Source of the DNA: Neolentinus lepideus HHB14362 ss-1
Taxonomy: Eukaryota; Basidiomycota; Agaricomycetes; Gloeophyllales; Gloeophyllaceae
Direction of reading: 5' to 3'
NCBI GenBank assembly: GCA_001632425.1
Contig: KV425651.1
Span: 1 to 64,000 of the forward strand
DNA length: 64,000 nucleotides
In this document: positions 48,989 to 60,494 of the stretch, one piece after another
Layout: each line of letters begins with the position of its first letter
Numbering within the stretch: position 1 is the first letter of the stretch
The notes under the pieces: model-generated
Seen by the model: only the letters and a program-made list of their open reading frames with translations
Told to the model about the DNA's origin: nothing
Databases searched by the model: none
Program-made: the position numbers and the translations under genes

Positions 48989-50592
48989 TCACTCCCAGTC
49001 ACTATCCCCGTCACTCTCGTCTTCCTTCTTTCCTGCTTCGGTAGCAGCAGAAGGCTTAACAGGTGGCTCGCCGCTCGTGCTGACATTCGACGACACGACA
49101 TCGTAGCTGTCTTCACTACTCACCCTCGGACTCGGTTCGATTGACATTGGGGCGGACAGCGTGCCACTTAATTTCTTCTCTGCTGACTGTTGTTTCGCCT
49201 CGCGTTTGGCAGGCTCGTCGTCGTCATCTTCCCAGCTGAAATCTTCTTCACTCTGAGTAGAGCCTGTAAGGTAGACTGTGCGTAAGATACCAAGGTCTGA
49301 TCAAAGACTCGGACTACGCACCCGCGAGTAGCGTTCTGCGTATCTCCTCCTCATGTTCGATTTGGTATACTCGAAAGAAGTAGCGTGTCCAGAACTTCTC
49401 TTCCGTCATCTCAGAGGGCACTGTGATGATACTTGAGGTTTACCTCTCATAATGCAAATAAAAGCAGATCCTCACCCAGAGCGTCATGAATCTCTTTCAG
49501 TGCCGCCCCATCCACCTCATCCTTGAGCTCCTTCTCCCTCCTTGCTGTCCATTCCTCACTCGAAATCCCGTCCTCCGTGCCCTTTAGCTTCTCCTTCACC
49601 CAACCAACATATAACTCCCGGATCCTCTCCTCCCCTTCAGGGTCCATCCTGACCACGCTCGGATCCCTCCTCAGCATCTTCAGCATAGACTCCGCCCTCG
49701 TTGCCACAGCCCTGAGCGTCTCCCCTGATCCCCGCCCACTCACCTCCTTCTCCTTTCCCTTCGCTCTCACACCATCAGCCGTTGGGAACATCCATATATC
49801 CGACCCATCCCACACCACACGAGTCCCTTCCTGTGCCTGCTCCTCCGGCGGCACCACCTTCACCGCATCCTTCAGAAACTCCCCTGCCTCCTTTGCCACC
49901 TCCCTCAGCAGCTCCTCACTCTTATGTACGTACTCCTCCGCCTGCGCCCGCGTCAAGCCTTGGACCCTTTGAAACTCGCTCGACAGCGTCGTGCGCATTT
50001 GCGCGAAGTCCACTGAAGAAGGGGCGGTCCTGAGCTGCTCCGGAATGTTCCTCTGCACGGTCTCGAGAAGGTTTGGGGGAATGGACGACTGTAGCCGTGA
50101 GAGGAACTGGAAAGGCTGGGAGGTCGTGCGGGAGTGTGTTGGACGTGAATCTGAGGACGAGGTGCTACCCTCTGCCGCTGTGGTAGTCAGAGGGGCTGCA
50201 TCTTCTGTTGTTGACGAAGGTCCGGCTTCAGGCTGCGTTTCCTCACCAGATCTCTCCGACGACGATGACGCTGCTTCTGGCTGCTCTTCAGACGATGCTG
50301 CAGGTATAGGCTCGCTGACCGTCAACTTGCTCAACTCCTGCTGCGCCTGAGATACAACAGAGCTAAGATCCTTCCGCGCAGTGTCCAGGACACTCAAACT
50401 CTGCATACGTTAATATCATGCTCATCCTTGATTTCATTTAGCAATGGGCTGCACCCATACCTGTTTCCTGAATCCTCCCCAGAATCCGCGCAGCTGTCCC
50501 ATTACCTCCGATACCTCCTCATTGAGAGATTGCTGACTCGGAGGCGGAGGGGTGTTCGTTCCCGCAATGTCATAAGAGTCGAGGAAATTCAT
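48989..50592 (-). CDS. BSD-domain protein
   Basis: BSD domains occur in TFIIH p62-like and synapse-associated factors; the exact cellular role of this protein is unknown. Exon 1 starts at ATG 50592 (MNFLDSYDIAGTNTPPPP) and splices to SLSVLDTARKDLSSVVSQAQQELSKL. Ser/Glu-rich linkers follow, then helical segments (TRAQAEEYVHKSEELLREVAKEAGEF). The BSD core lies at SSEEWTARREKELKD through VPSEMTEEKFWTRYFFRVYQIEHEEEIRRTL, with the hallmark FWxRYFFR. The acidic C-terminus ends DSDGDSDWE at TGA 48991-48989. This layout, helical N-terminus then BSD then acidic tail, is shared by conserved fungal BSD proteins. Confidence 0.85.
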
Positions 50593-50806
50593 GTCTTGAC
50601 GCCTGCAGAGATGTTACATATAATATACGAAGTCAGAATTGCGAGGGTGGCTGCTCAAGGTCGTAGCCCAGGTCCTGACGTAAGCTGGTCCTTATTCAAA
50701 CTGCGCTGAAAACTGAGAAAGATGGAAAGTTGTAATTCATAAACAAGGTGTAGCACGATCTGTATAGTATACATCTATATTATTGATACAGCAGTCCGGA
50801 CCCAGA

Positions 50807-52237
50807 TCAAGCAGCAACAGAAATAGGCCTAGCAGACTCGGCAGTGTTCATACCAGAAGTAGGCTTCGGTGCACCCATCAGATCCCCTCCTGTTTGTACT
50901 CGTTGGCCCAAGCGATGCGACCGACATTCATCCAAGAAATCAGTGAACATCTAAGCGAACAACAACAATTGGTTATCGATCTATTTCGGATGACAAGTTA
51001 ATACTAACCTCAATGGTATCAAGCGGGCCACCAGCGCTCTCAGGATGGAACTGAACGCCCCAAATCTTCTTCCCGCTCTCCGCTGTCGACTTGATCCCCT
51101 CCACCGATGAATCATTACAGTTTATGAAGAATGGTTCCCACCCAGCGGGGAACGGATCCTGCAACTTCAACGCATACTGATGATTCTGGCTAGTGACATA
51201 CACCCTTCCAGCCCTGATCGACCCCGAACTTGCTAACGCCAGCACAGGCTGGTTGTGCCCGCGGTTACCAAACATCATCCGGTACGCCTCAAGCCCCGCG
51301 GCCATACCGATGACCTGATGTCCCATACAAATACCGAAGATCGGCTTGTCCCACTCCTGGAACGTCCTCCGCAAGTTCATCGCGGCCTCCATGCAATGCT
51401 TGGGGTCACCGGGCCCGTTAGTCAGGAAGAGCCCGTCATACTCGTCCCGGATGGTGTTGAAGTCGAAGTTCCAGGGAAGGACAGTAACTGCAGCGTTACG
51501 GCGGACTAGAGATCGGAGAATGTTTGCTTTCGCGCCAAAGTCGAGAACGGCAATCTTGACGTCGCCAGTAGGATTCATGGTATAAGACTTCTTTGTCGAT
51601 ACTTGATCGACGAGGTTCTCGTGAGTAGGATCCCAGTACTCTTTGGCGCTGGGAGCAGGGAGAGATGTATCCTGACCGACAACAAGCCGACCAAGCGTCG
51701 TACCCTGATCACGTAAAAGACGAGTAATAGCACGAGTATCGACACCGGTTAGACCTGGGACGTCATTCCTCTGGCACCAGGAGGCAAGGCTCTCGACAGC
51801 CTTGTAATGTGAAAATTTTTCAGCCACATCAGCCACAACGACGGCTGAACATTGGATATTCTGGGATTCGAGGACGACACCGACATCCTGTTTGTCCATG
51901 GGCGCTTTGTTACTAGGAACACCATAGTTGCCGATGAGAGGGGTTGTGAAAACGAGAATTTGACCACGGTAGGAGGGATCGGTCATAGACTCAGTGTCTG
52001 AAATGATATGAAAAAGACGCGAAACGCACAGAAACAAGTGGACGTACATGAAGTGATAGATGTGGAGAATACGGTCTCTCCATAAATGCTCTTAGGCGCA
52101 CCGAAGGACCGTCCATAGAACGACTGGCCCGTCTTCAAGTGCAGCGACCCAGGGACGAAAGTAGTACTCCCCACTTGCGAGGCAAGCCCACGAGCATGAC
52201 GAGGGATAGCAAGACGAATGACTTGAGATGCAATCAT
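50807..52237 (-). CDS. cpa1: Carbamoyl-phosphate synthase, arginine-specific small subunit (CPA1)
   Basis: Glutamine amidotransferase subunit that supplies ammonia for carbamoyl phosphate in arginine synthesis; in filamentous fungi it is mitochondrial. ATG 52237 gives a basic, amphipathic N-terminus (MIASQVIRLAIPRHARGLASQ), a plausible mitochondrial presequence. Signatures: LHLKTGQSFYGRSFG, VLESQNIQCSAVVVADV, GLTGVDTRAITRLLRDQGTT, LFLTNGPGDPKHC, the nucleophile GICMGHQVIG, MMFGNRGHNQPV and VQFHPESAGGPLDTIE (catalytic His and Glu). The last exon ends ISVAA at TGA 50809-50807. Introns are placed after SITSY and after DTIE. A short upstream ORF of the arginine-attenuator type in its leader supports the arginine-specific assignment. 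Confidence 0.95.
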
Positions 52238-52251
52238 GACTTCAGGCACTT

Positions 52252-52373
52252 TTAATGGTTAAGCAGGGAGTACACCAGGTCGCTGAGATAACTGCAAAAA
52301 ACTCGTCAGCATCGTCTACAACGTCATGGAAGAGAAAGACGCACTCGTCGCGAGTGTTCTGGGTGAAAATCAT
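52252..52373 (-). CDS. Upstream arginine attenuator peptide ORF of cpa1, split by an intron
   Basis: On the minus strand, exon 52373-52345 joins exon 52291-52252 across a 53-base GT-AG intron to give a 22-residue peptide that ends at TAA 52254-52252, 14 bases before the cpa1 ATG. It starts MIFTQNTR and contains DDYLSD followed by a hydrophobic stretch and a Leu-Leu-Asn end. The DYxSD core is the conserved heart of the fungal arginine attenuator peptide (yeast CPA1, Neurospora arg-2), which stalls ribosomes at its stop codon when arginine is high. The usual Trp near the end is absent here. Unspliced, the frame gives an unrelated 43-codon peptide, so splicing could itself matter. Confidence 0.72.
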
Positions 52374-52649
52374 AAACGAGCTCGCGCTCAAGGTTGTGGA
52401 TGTCGATCGGAGGGAGAGACAGACAGAAATTTATTCGGGCTCCGCGCGAGGGTCTTTTTTGCGACCTGTCACAAATCACATGACTAGCGCGTGGCTCACA
52501 ATCGCGAAATTCTAAGTCGCGTCCGAGTCGTGTAGAAACCCGAACAGAACTACGAATGCGTGGAGGTATGAGATGAAATTATTGCAGCAAGTATTATGAC
52601 GCAGGATGTTGATTACTTGTGAGCCCAACTGCCAAAATCCAGTCCTCCC

Positions 52650-55600
52650 TCAGATAAACTTGAGCAATCCTGCCGTCCTTCTCATTGAAACTCCAACGCC
52701 GCTCCCAGCCCTCCGATTCTTCGGGATATGAGACTTCTCTTCCTTTCCATCCTCATCCGAATCGTCGTCGTCGTCGTCCGAGTCCTCATCATCATCGTCA
52801 GGATAAAGCTGGCTCAAGTCCTCTTGGGCGTGAGGCTTCCTCGCAATGGCCGGCGGTAAACTGCCACTGGGTCTCGAAAACAGCGAGCCTTGGCTGCTAG
52901 CAATGTCCGTAAGCCTGCGGTAGGGTGCTACTGACGGCTGTGGGGCTGGTTGTGAAGCAGGGAGGGCTTTCTTCACAGGCACCGGTAAAGCGAGCTCTTG
53001 GTCTTCTTCCTCCGTCCCAAAGACAACGGGTGGGGAGGACGGAATCACCTCGGCGTGGTCCTGCTGCGTATGCCCAAGCAGAGCCTGACTCTGACTCTCG
53101 CTCGGCAAGAACAGAGGTTCCTTCCGAACTGCATCGTCAGGAACCTCCCTCGGCGGTGACTCTGTAACCGCCCTATGATCATGCGACTCCCCAGTCGTAT
53201 CCAGAACCAACTCCTCCACACCATCGATATCACCCCCGCTGGAAGGCTCAGGCTGAGGCGTACTGGGATACAGCTGGTCGATCGACGCCTCCGATGGTGC
53301 AAAGGTAGGTTGGGATTGCAACGGCTCCAGCGTCGCCCACTGTGCGAGGGACTGTTCATTATCCGGCTGAGGTGTCTCAGGTACAATTGTCTCGTCCTTC
53401 TCCGGAGCAGTAGCGACATCAGGTTCAGGCTCTTCCTCGTGCTCCTGAGCTGGTACCACGGTAATCTTGGTCACTCGCTTCGATGTCGCCCTCTTCGCCT
53501 TCCTCTCCGCAGCCTTCTGAGCCTTCTGAGCCTCCTTCGCCGCCTGTGCCTGTTCCTGCTTCTCCTTCTTCAGCCTCGCCTTCTCCTCTTTCTCCGCCTG
53601 CTTAGCTGCTGCTCGACGTGCCTTCTCCTCTTCTGATAACGGCTGGCGACCACGGCGCTTGGGCTGTATGGCGGGAGGTTTCTCTGCCTGGTTCGACGCC
53701 ACGCTGACTGCGGCAGCAGCAGTCTTTCGCCTAAGGCTTCTCGTCACGCTGATTTCGACAACAGGAACCTGTAGTACCGGCACAATGGACACGTCAGGTA
53801 TAGCCCGTGAAGAGAGCAACTGCTCTTCAACATCCTCAGGCACCGGAAATGGCACCTGTCCAAATCGATTCCTCATCCTTTTCGCCACACCCGCCTTAGG
53901 CGTACTATACACCGGACTAGGACTGCGCTCCTTCTCTGCCTCCTCGTCATCCTCAACTTCGATTGGGTCCTGAATCTTCATCGGCGTTCGCAACGCAGAC
54001 TCTGGCATGTCTTCCGCCACTTCGATCGATTCTTGGACAGAAACACTGTCATTAGGACGGACACTCAGATAGGGAGGTGGCAACCGTGGAGTGACATGTT
54101 GCGTGACCGGTTTGAGAGGTTTGGGGGTCTGGGGCAGGGAAGCAGCAGTGACTTCCGGGGACTCCATGACAGTATCGACGGGTTCCTGCTGTTGTTGCGA
54201 ACCAGGATCTACTAGGACAGATTTATCGACTTCAAGAGTAGGGTCTACAGCCATAACATCATCTTCCTCTGACGGAGTATCGACCTGAGGTGCGTCCGAA
54301 GGCTCAAGCGCTTCCGCGGCGTCTTGTTCGCCGGCAGCCACAGCCTGAGGGTCAGGCGATGCCCCAGGCGCGGGCTCTTGGGGCAAATCTACGGGATAAG
54401 AGAGTTGTGGCGATTCGACCACATCAAGGTCAGCGAACTGGACATCTTCGGCGTTGGTGCTATCAGCTCGAGAGCCACCAACATCAGGTTGTGAAGGCTC
54501 TTCCGCATCGCCCTCTTCGTCCGCTTGAGGTGTGACGCCGGGCTCTGCAATCATGGGAGAAGCCTCCCGTACTGATGTGTCTACCACAGGCTTATGGGAG
54601 GTGAAGATCTAGGAATAACAACTCAAACGAGAACGGACCGCACTCAAAAGACAATTAACCTGCCTCATTGTCTCGTTCCACGATATGACTCTCGTCCATG
54701 TAAGTCGGGGCCACGATATTTTCTTCATCGGAGTCCTCTTCACCAGGAGCTTCATCAGAGGAGTCAGAACGGTAATTACGCCTTGAGACATGATTTCGAC
54801 CATGCTGCTGCTCTTCCTCTTCCTCCAGGACAACTTCTTCCCGCTCTTGATCCTCATCCTCCTCACTATCACTACTCGAAGATAGTATCATATCGGCCAC
54901 GCGCTGTGACGCGAATGCCGGTCCACGAATCAAAGCCTCCAAGCCCGTTGGCGCAGCTTGAGCACTTGTCATCGGCCTGTCATCGCTCTCATGTTCGTCG
55001 TCGGAACTCTCGTCGCTGCTTCCTTCGCCCTGACCTTCCACAGGGACCTCGGAAATGACAGATTCTGCCGGGATTATGCGTGTACTGGGCGAAGACGCTG
55101 ATGGAAGGATCGCCGAACCGGGTAGACGAGCAGAAAGGTCGAAAGCATTGGGCTTTCCAGAATGAGGGCCGTCCCCGACACTTAATGACTTAGGCGCAGT
55201 AGCCTCCGAGTGCTTGTCCGCTCTGGCCTTGGATCTAGACTTCTCAAGGAATGTCTCCAACTCCTTGATCAGCGCGGTATCTCGACTCTGCTCCTTGAAC
55301 TCTTTCAACCGCTGCTCGATGACATCAGGTCCACTCATTATCGTGGGACACCGGAATCGCAGATGCCATGGACCAAGGCATATGGGACAAGGAGGTCCGT
55401 CTGCTAATTTGCTCTTCCGCCTCTTAGCAATGCTATTCCTTGTAGAGGGAAGAGTAACTGAATCTTCTACTGCTGAGCCAAGATTCGCTGGTGGTCCACT
55501 GTCCTCGTCTTCAGCCACCAGGTGCTCAGCCGTCTGAAGTTCCGACTTGCGCCGTTTCAGCCTTTTGGATGTGGCATTGTCAGCCACGCTCTTCGATGCT

Positions 55601-57574
55601 TCAACATCATGGACAGCACTGGTTTGGCCGTCCGGTAAAACTTCGACTTCCCTATTTTTCTCCTTCGGGTTGCATTTGCCTTGAAGAAAATTAGTCACTC
55701 TACAATTGCAGGTACATATTTCTACCCACTACTTGGATCGTCGGATGTATGTTTTTTGTCGCTCTTCCGGCGCTTCTTCTTGAGCTCTAAAGAATGAAGC
55801 TAAGACACTACATCTTCATGGGAGGGCAAGCAGCGTCGTACCTGAATCAACACCCTGTTCTTCATGCATCGGCGGAGGCTCAGTGATCTCAGACTTCTTG
55901 GAAGTCTTATTCTTTTTCTTCTTCTCCTTTACTGCGAGATCGTCGTTATATTAGAATGAATTTGATCCAGTGCTGGCAAACGCACGCACTCTCAGCAGGG
56001 GTGCCTTCATCGACGTCAACACCATCATCGACAGCAGGCGCAGAGGAGTCATTCCTTGAAGCTTAAGGTTCACTCAGTCAGGTTCATACCCACAGCTGCG
56101 AGACATACCATAGTCCTTGCAGACTTCTAACGCAATCCTTTTGGTAACATCCGCAAAAGTATCGGCTGAGATCTGGGAGGACTTTGGCTCCTGCCCTTTC
56201 TTCGACGATTTCTTCTTCGTCTTGGTCTCCTCGAGTGTAAGAGAAGTTTGTACCAGTGTCTCAGAAGTGGGTGCGAAGACCGGTATGGGTTCAACATGTG
56301 TCTGAGAAGCGTCCTCTTCCACCTGCTTCTTCCTCTTCCTCTTCTTTTTATCCTCACTTGTGGCTGGCACGGACTCCTCAGGAGAGGGGTCGGGAACAGG
56401 CGCTGAGCCCACTCCACGCTCTACTGCGAGAGCATTTTCTTCGACTCGTTTGGACTTCGTCTTTTTCTTTGATTTAGACACAGAAGGACTATCGGCAGGC
56501 TGAGGTGTTACAACTCCGGATACAGCAGGCGGAGCAGGTTCTTCAGATGCTTTTTCCTTCCGTTTTCGCTTATGAGGGCGAGATGCCTCTTCGTCAGCTG
56601 CACCAGGCGCAACTACAGTCGACTTCGGTTTAACAGAAGGGATAACAGGTACTGGAGTTGTAACAACTGATTCAGATGCCTTTTCAGCCTTAGATGTGCT
56701 GCGTTTCTTCCGCTTAGCCTTGTCTTCTGGCGCAGTGGCAGGGGTAGGAGTAGAGGGTCCAGCGGTCGGTTGTTCGTCCACAGTCGGTTTAGGATCTAGC
56801 TTTCGCTTCTTCTTCTTCGGCTGGTCATCCAGAGATTCGTCTGCATGATTCTGCGCGGAAGAAGGCACAGCCCCGGACACAGGCGGGTGTGAGATGACCG
56901 GAGATGCGACGAAAGGATTCTCCTGTCCTTGCTCCGACGCTATAGAGGGTGTGGGGAGTTGTAAGACTGAGCGAAGGGTGTCCTTTCTCTTCTTTTTCCG
57001 TTTTTTCCGGGGAATCTAGTGGCATGTATTAATTAGACAAAAAGAGACAACTGTGAGCGGATGTCAATACTCACCCCTGGACTAGACAACTCTCCTTCAG
57101 GTTTATCAGGTGACAATAAGGCTTTGGTATGGTTGTTTTGCAATGAGAACTGTCGAGGACGGTCCCCGACCGTAACGCGGACCTCGACCGAAGGAACACA
57201 CTTGGCCAGAATTTGGAAAGACTCGAAGTCATCATCTGAGAACGCAAAAATTCAAAGAGTAAGCCGACAAGATTCATGTAAGTCACACCAAGTGGTACGG
57301 ACCATCCTCGAGCTCAATCACCTTGCCCTCCCGGAGTTGTGTAAGGTGTATCGGGGTGTGTTCAGGGAGACCCAGCTTTCCCCGAACAGTTCCTTTTGTC
57401 TCCTCGAGGCTTTCCTCTATAACGATCCCACGTCGAATTAATAGACCACGCGTGCATCGCCTCAGTAGACGCACCCTTGAATAATCTCTCGAATATCCGG
57501 CCCTCGGGAGCATGATAAGTTATCCTGCATGGATCGGCTTCGCGCTTTCTCTTCTTGGTGTTCGCCTCCGCCAT
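52650..57574 (-). CDS. Very large disordered nuclear-type protein with a cysteine knuckle
   Basis: Exons from ATG 57574 (MAEANTKKRKREADPCRITYHAPEGRIFERLF) run to the stop at 52650 and give about 1,450-1,500 residues. Two long exons (55698-54655 and 54587-52650) carry the C-terminal two thirds. The first part is basic with runs of KKKRKLD, KRKRKEKAS and KKKTKSKR; a cysteine knuckle (CPICLGPWHLRFRCP) follows; then acidic serine-rich stretches (SDSEEDEDQEREEVVLEEEEE), an AT-hook-like QPKRRGRQP, an Ala/Lys helix (KAEKEEKARLKKEK) and a poly-Asp stretch before the conserved C-terminus. Nucleolar or chromatin binding is inferred from composition. The family is not recognised beyond this; smaller exon boundaries (55740-57500) are approximate. 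Confidence 0.72.
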
Positions 57575-57753
57575 AATCAGATTCAAGAGACAGACAACGC
57601 GTGCAACCGCTGCTGCAGACGCGCGACGGCGAACTCTTAAAAATCCTTTGCACTACATATTACTAGGCGCCCACTAGCCACAACATGTGCAAATAATATC
57701 CTCGGTGAACGTCGGCATCGTTCAAGACCATCACCTTACTGCTTCTCCACGCT
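57575..57753. promoter_or_regulatory. Short bidirectional promoter (large nuclear protein / NDUFB2-like)
   Basis: Only 179 bases lie between divergent start codons at 57574 and 57754, so promoter elements must be shared or interleaved. No clear TATA box. Confidence 0.5.
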
Positions 57754-58162
57754 ATGGCTGGCCACGGTACGTGTTGGGAGACTACAGTTAAATCAATTCT
57801 GCTGTAACTTGATACTCGCTACCAGGACCCACCGGGGGTTTCCACCCTCATCTGCCCGGCTTCAGACATCAATTTATTGCCAAAGCTCTCGGAGCAACGA
57901 TGTGGTTCTTCATCTTCTATAGAGCACGGTGCGTGTGTATGCAATATCCTTCGAATGCAGTCTAATGAGTCGCTGTGCGATCGGTCGTCTAGTGAGGACG
58001 GTGCTAAATTACTGGTACGTTGGCAGCGGCCATCTTTGTCCATATTGCCATATCAAACTGAAGACCTTTCATCTTTTGTAGCAACTTAGTCACCCATGGG
58101 AAACGCACGGGCATGGTGCTGGAATTGGACCGACCGAAGAGGAACTAGGAGAGAAGCCATAA
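57754..58162 (+). CDS. Complex I accessory subunit, NDUFB2 (AGGG)-like
   Basis: A small accessory subunit of the membrane arm of mitochondrial NADH dehydrogenase. Four exons (57754-57766, 57826-57928, 57993-58014, 58082-58162) join in frame to 72 residues. The protein is a basic, glycine/histidine-rich N-terminus (AGHGPTGGFHPHLPGFRHQ), one membrane segment with the family's MWFF-I-YRAR, then a C-terminal LSHPWE..GIGPTEEELGEKP, corresponding to the conserved ...PDPSxWTDEELGIP end of NDUFB2. Length matches the family. It is a short gene missed by single-frame ORF searches because of its small exons. Confidence 0.75.
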
Positions 58163-58372
58163 ATTCTGTATGGCATATATTGCATGAGCCTAATATCCAC
58201 GCATGCGTATTCTCCAATTGTGACTGCTTTGACGGACTTCAGAGAAAGCTAAAGGTGAGTGATACTTAGTTTTTTCGTTGTGTATTCTCCTTTTGCTATC
58301 CCCTACCGCGTACCCTCGCCTCACTACCGACCGACCGACCGACTCCTCCAAAGCGACAACACCACAGGAGCC

Positions 58373-58634
58373 ATGTTTCCTCCGTAAGTACGATTATAGA
58401 CTGAACACTCTGCACCTTCTCTGCCCATTTATCGACTCGGATGGACTTGGGATGGACAGTCCTTATTTTTGCCTGACACACGTCTGTCAATGTTGCAGAT
58501 ATTTCGAGCATTTAGTTGGTGCTACTTCTACGTTCGATCTGTCACGCCTTTCTTTCCTCGGAGCTGACATTTGCGTGTACGCTCGTAATTCGCTCCACGC
58601 CGAAGAATTTCCAAGGACCTCCTTTCACCACTAA
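58373..58634 (+). CDS. Possible small spliced gene, unrecognised
   Basis: ATGTTTCCTCC ends at a consensus GTAAGT donor (58384), and an AG acceptor at 58497-58498 joins to a frame beginning YFEHLVG, open to 58634 (48 residues). A leader with a (GACC)n run precedes it. A second downstream open frame (to 58704: QGPPFTTKQRAVTHRLEWPNCG) could be its true continuation with a different donor. I recognise no family. Beyond it, 58705-58936 is the FIT promoter region. Confidence 0.3.
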
Positions 58635-58936
58635 ACAAAGAGCTGTGACTCACCGGCTTGAATGGCCCAACTGCGGTTCTCATATTGTCGTATGGATTTC
58701 CTGATGTCGACACGGTTTATTACGATGACTACCTGTATGTCCCTTGTGCCGCGTCGCTTCACGATCTACCCATTGGATGCCTGCGCTGCTCAGCGTGACG
58801 GTTTCATGAGTAGAGTCACGGAGGTCACAAGCTGTGCACACCACGTGGAATGATGTAAGGACTCATCGTGGCTTCACGTGTACCTCCTTACAGGTTCGGA
58901 TGCGTCCACTCAACGATCTCAACAACGTCCTCCACG

Positions 58937-59838
58937 ATGCCCGGCGCCCGCCTGACCGCCTTTACCGCCGTGACACTTATTATTGCTATTGGAACTCTCT
59001 ACTCGGTCGTCAATTCCACTTACCTCGACACCTCCAACCCTACCATCACTTCTCTCCCGCACCATCTCGCCTCGACACACTACTTCGCCTCGAAAGCAAA
59101 CCCTTTAAACGTGTACTTCATTAAGTATGCTTGGGGATGGACATCTTTAGCATTTTTTGCGCTGTTCGCGACCAGTCCTGAGAAGGCGCAGACATGGGAC
59201 AGGGTAGGGAAGTGGTTGGCCGAGACGGGCGTGTGGATGGTGTTTACGACGTGGTTCTTTGGACCTGCGCTCTTGGAACGGGTTACCGCTGCATCTGGGG
59301 GAGAATGCGTCGTGCAACTTCCCTCAGGATATTTGCTCTCGGTACCGAACGAGTATTGCTACACCAAGTCGAGCATCTCGCCGGCGAGCCATCCGTCGCT
59401 GTTCGCTGCGTCTCTGCTCGTCCCAGATGCGACTGACTGGAAAGCAAGGCCAAGATTGAGAAGAGGTCACGACGTCTCCGGACACATCTTCCTTCTCGTA
59501 ATGTCCATCCTTTTCCTCACCGACCAGCTCCGAGCCTCGTTCCGTCTGGGGATCACGAGATGGTCGAACGCGCACAAGTACTCGGTTGCTTTCTCCTCGG
59601 TATTACTTGCGTTATGGCTTTTTGCCAGCTACACGACTTCCGTATACTTCCACTCGCCTCTGGAGAAATTTACTGGATATCGTGAGTCCAGGTTTTGCGC
59701 CGCGCCCTAAGTATACTGATCATTTCTTTAGTCTTGGGTGTTGCTGGATTTTCTGTGACACTGGCACCGATTTTCAGTAGCCCGCAGGCGACTAGACCTG
59801 TCGGATTGACCGCTGAAGTGGAGCCTCACGAGAGCTGA
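58937..59838 (+). CDS. FIT-family (fat storage-inducing) ER membrane protein
   Basis: FIT proteins (Scs3/Yft2, FITM2) are ER lipid-diphosphatase-type proteins needed for lipid droplet budding and ER morphology. Two exons, 58937-59681 and 59732-59838, give 283 residues. The first hydrophobic segment begins MPGARLTAFTAVTLIIAIG. Further membrane segments are AWGWTSLAFFALFAT and VWMVFTTWFFGPALLERV. The catalytic region is RRGHDVSGHIFLLVMSILFLTDQL and, in the last exon 1 segment, SVYFHSPLEKFTGY; both His clusters of the FIT active site are present. ATG 58937 was preferred over upstream in-frame non-ATG codons. A partial copy of the C-terminal region lies at 63810-64000. Confidence 0.93.
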
Positions 59839-60121
59839 TGCATAATGACACCTGCATGTCAAATTACGAAACTATCAAAGATGCACTTTACTGCAGGTGG
59901 TTTTCGAGTCATCAAATTGATGATGGAGCTCATCGTGCGTGATAAGATTTAATAACCAAACATGTATTGGACAATTGTAGTAAATAATAGACTACATGGA
60001 ATCTTAGCAGTCCGTGTCAGCCCATTGAATACTTGCGTCAGTATTCTCAATACCTTGTGGTTCTCATCCAAGATCGCGCGCTGCCCCGAATGACAACACG
60101 GTCAGGATCGAAATTCACCCC

Positions 60122-60173
60122 GAAGACAGGCGGCTGGCTCGATGTTCGATGCTCGAGCCAGCCGCCTGTCTTC
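60122..60173. repeat. Perfect 21-bp inverted repeat (hairpin)
   Basis: Left arm 60122-60142 and right arm 60153-60173 are perfect reverse complements with a 10-base loop. The stem is GC-rich. Such a perfect, undecayed palindrome suggests a recent fold-back or a functional RNA hairpin; no flanking element ends are visible. Confidence 0.9.
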
Positions 60174-60494
60174 TAGTGACATCTCGGCTGACATCGGTCG
60201 ACCCGCCAGCCCTCGCCAGCCACCAGGCCAAGTGTATAAGTATCGTGCCCCTCGTCCATATTCTCTACCTCCTGCGTCCATATACCCACCAAATGGACGG
60301 AGCGAGGCCCCCTTCCCTCCCTTGCACTTCTCCCCTCGCGCACCATCCTCGGCAGGCCCGATGTCCTCTCCACTATTTATTATCACCGTATCATTCCTTG
60401 GCTACAACATTCGTGGCTCCCGACCGGTTCGGGCGGCATTGTTTCGAGACGCACAAGGCACAACAACCCCTCTCGCCATCCTACAAATCCACCG

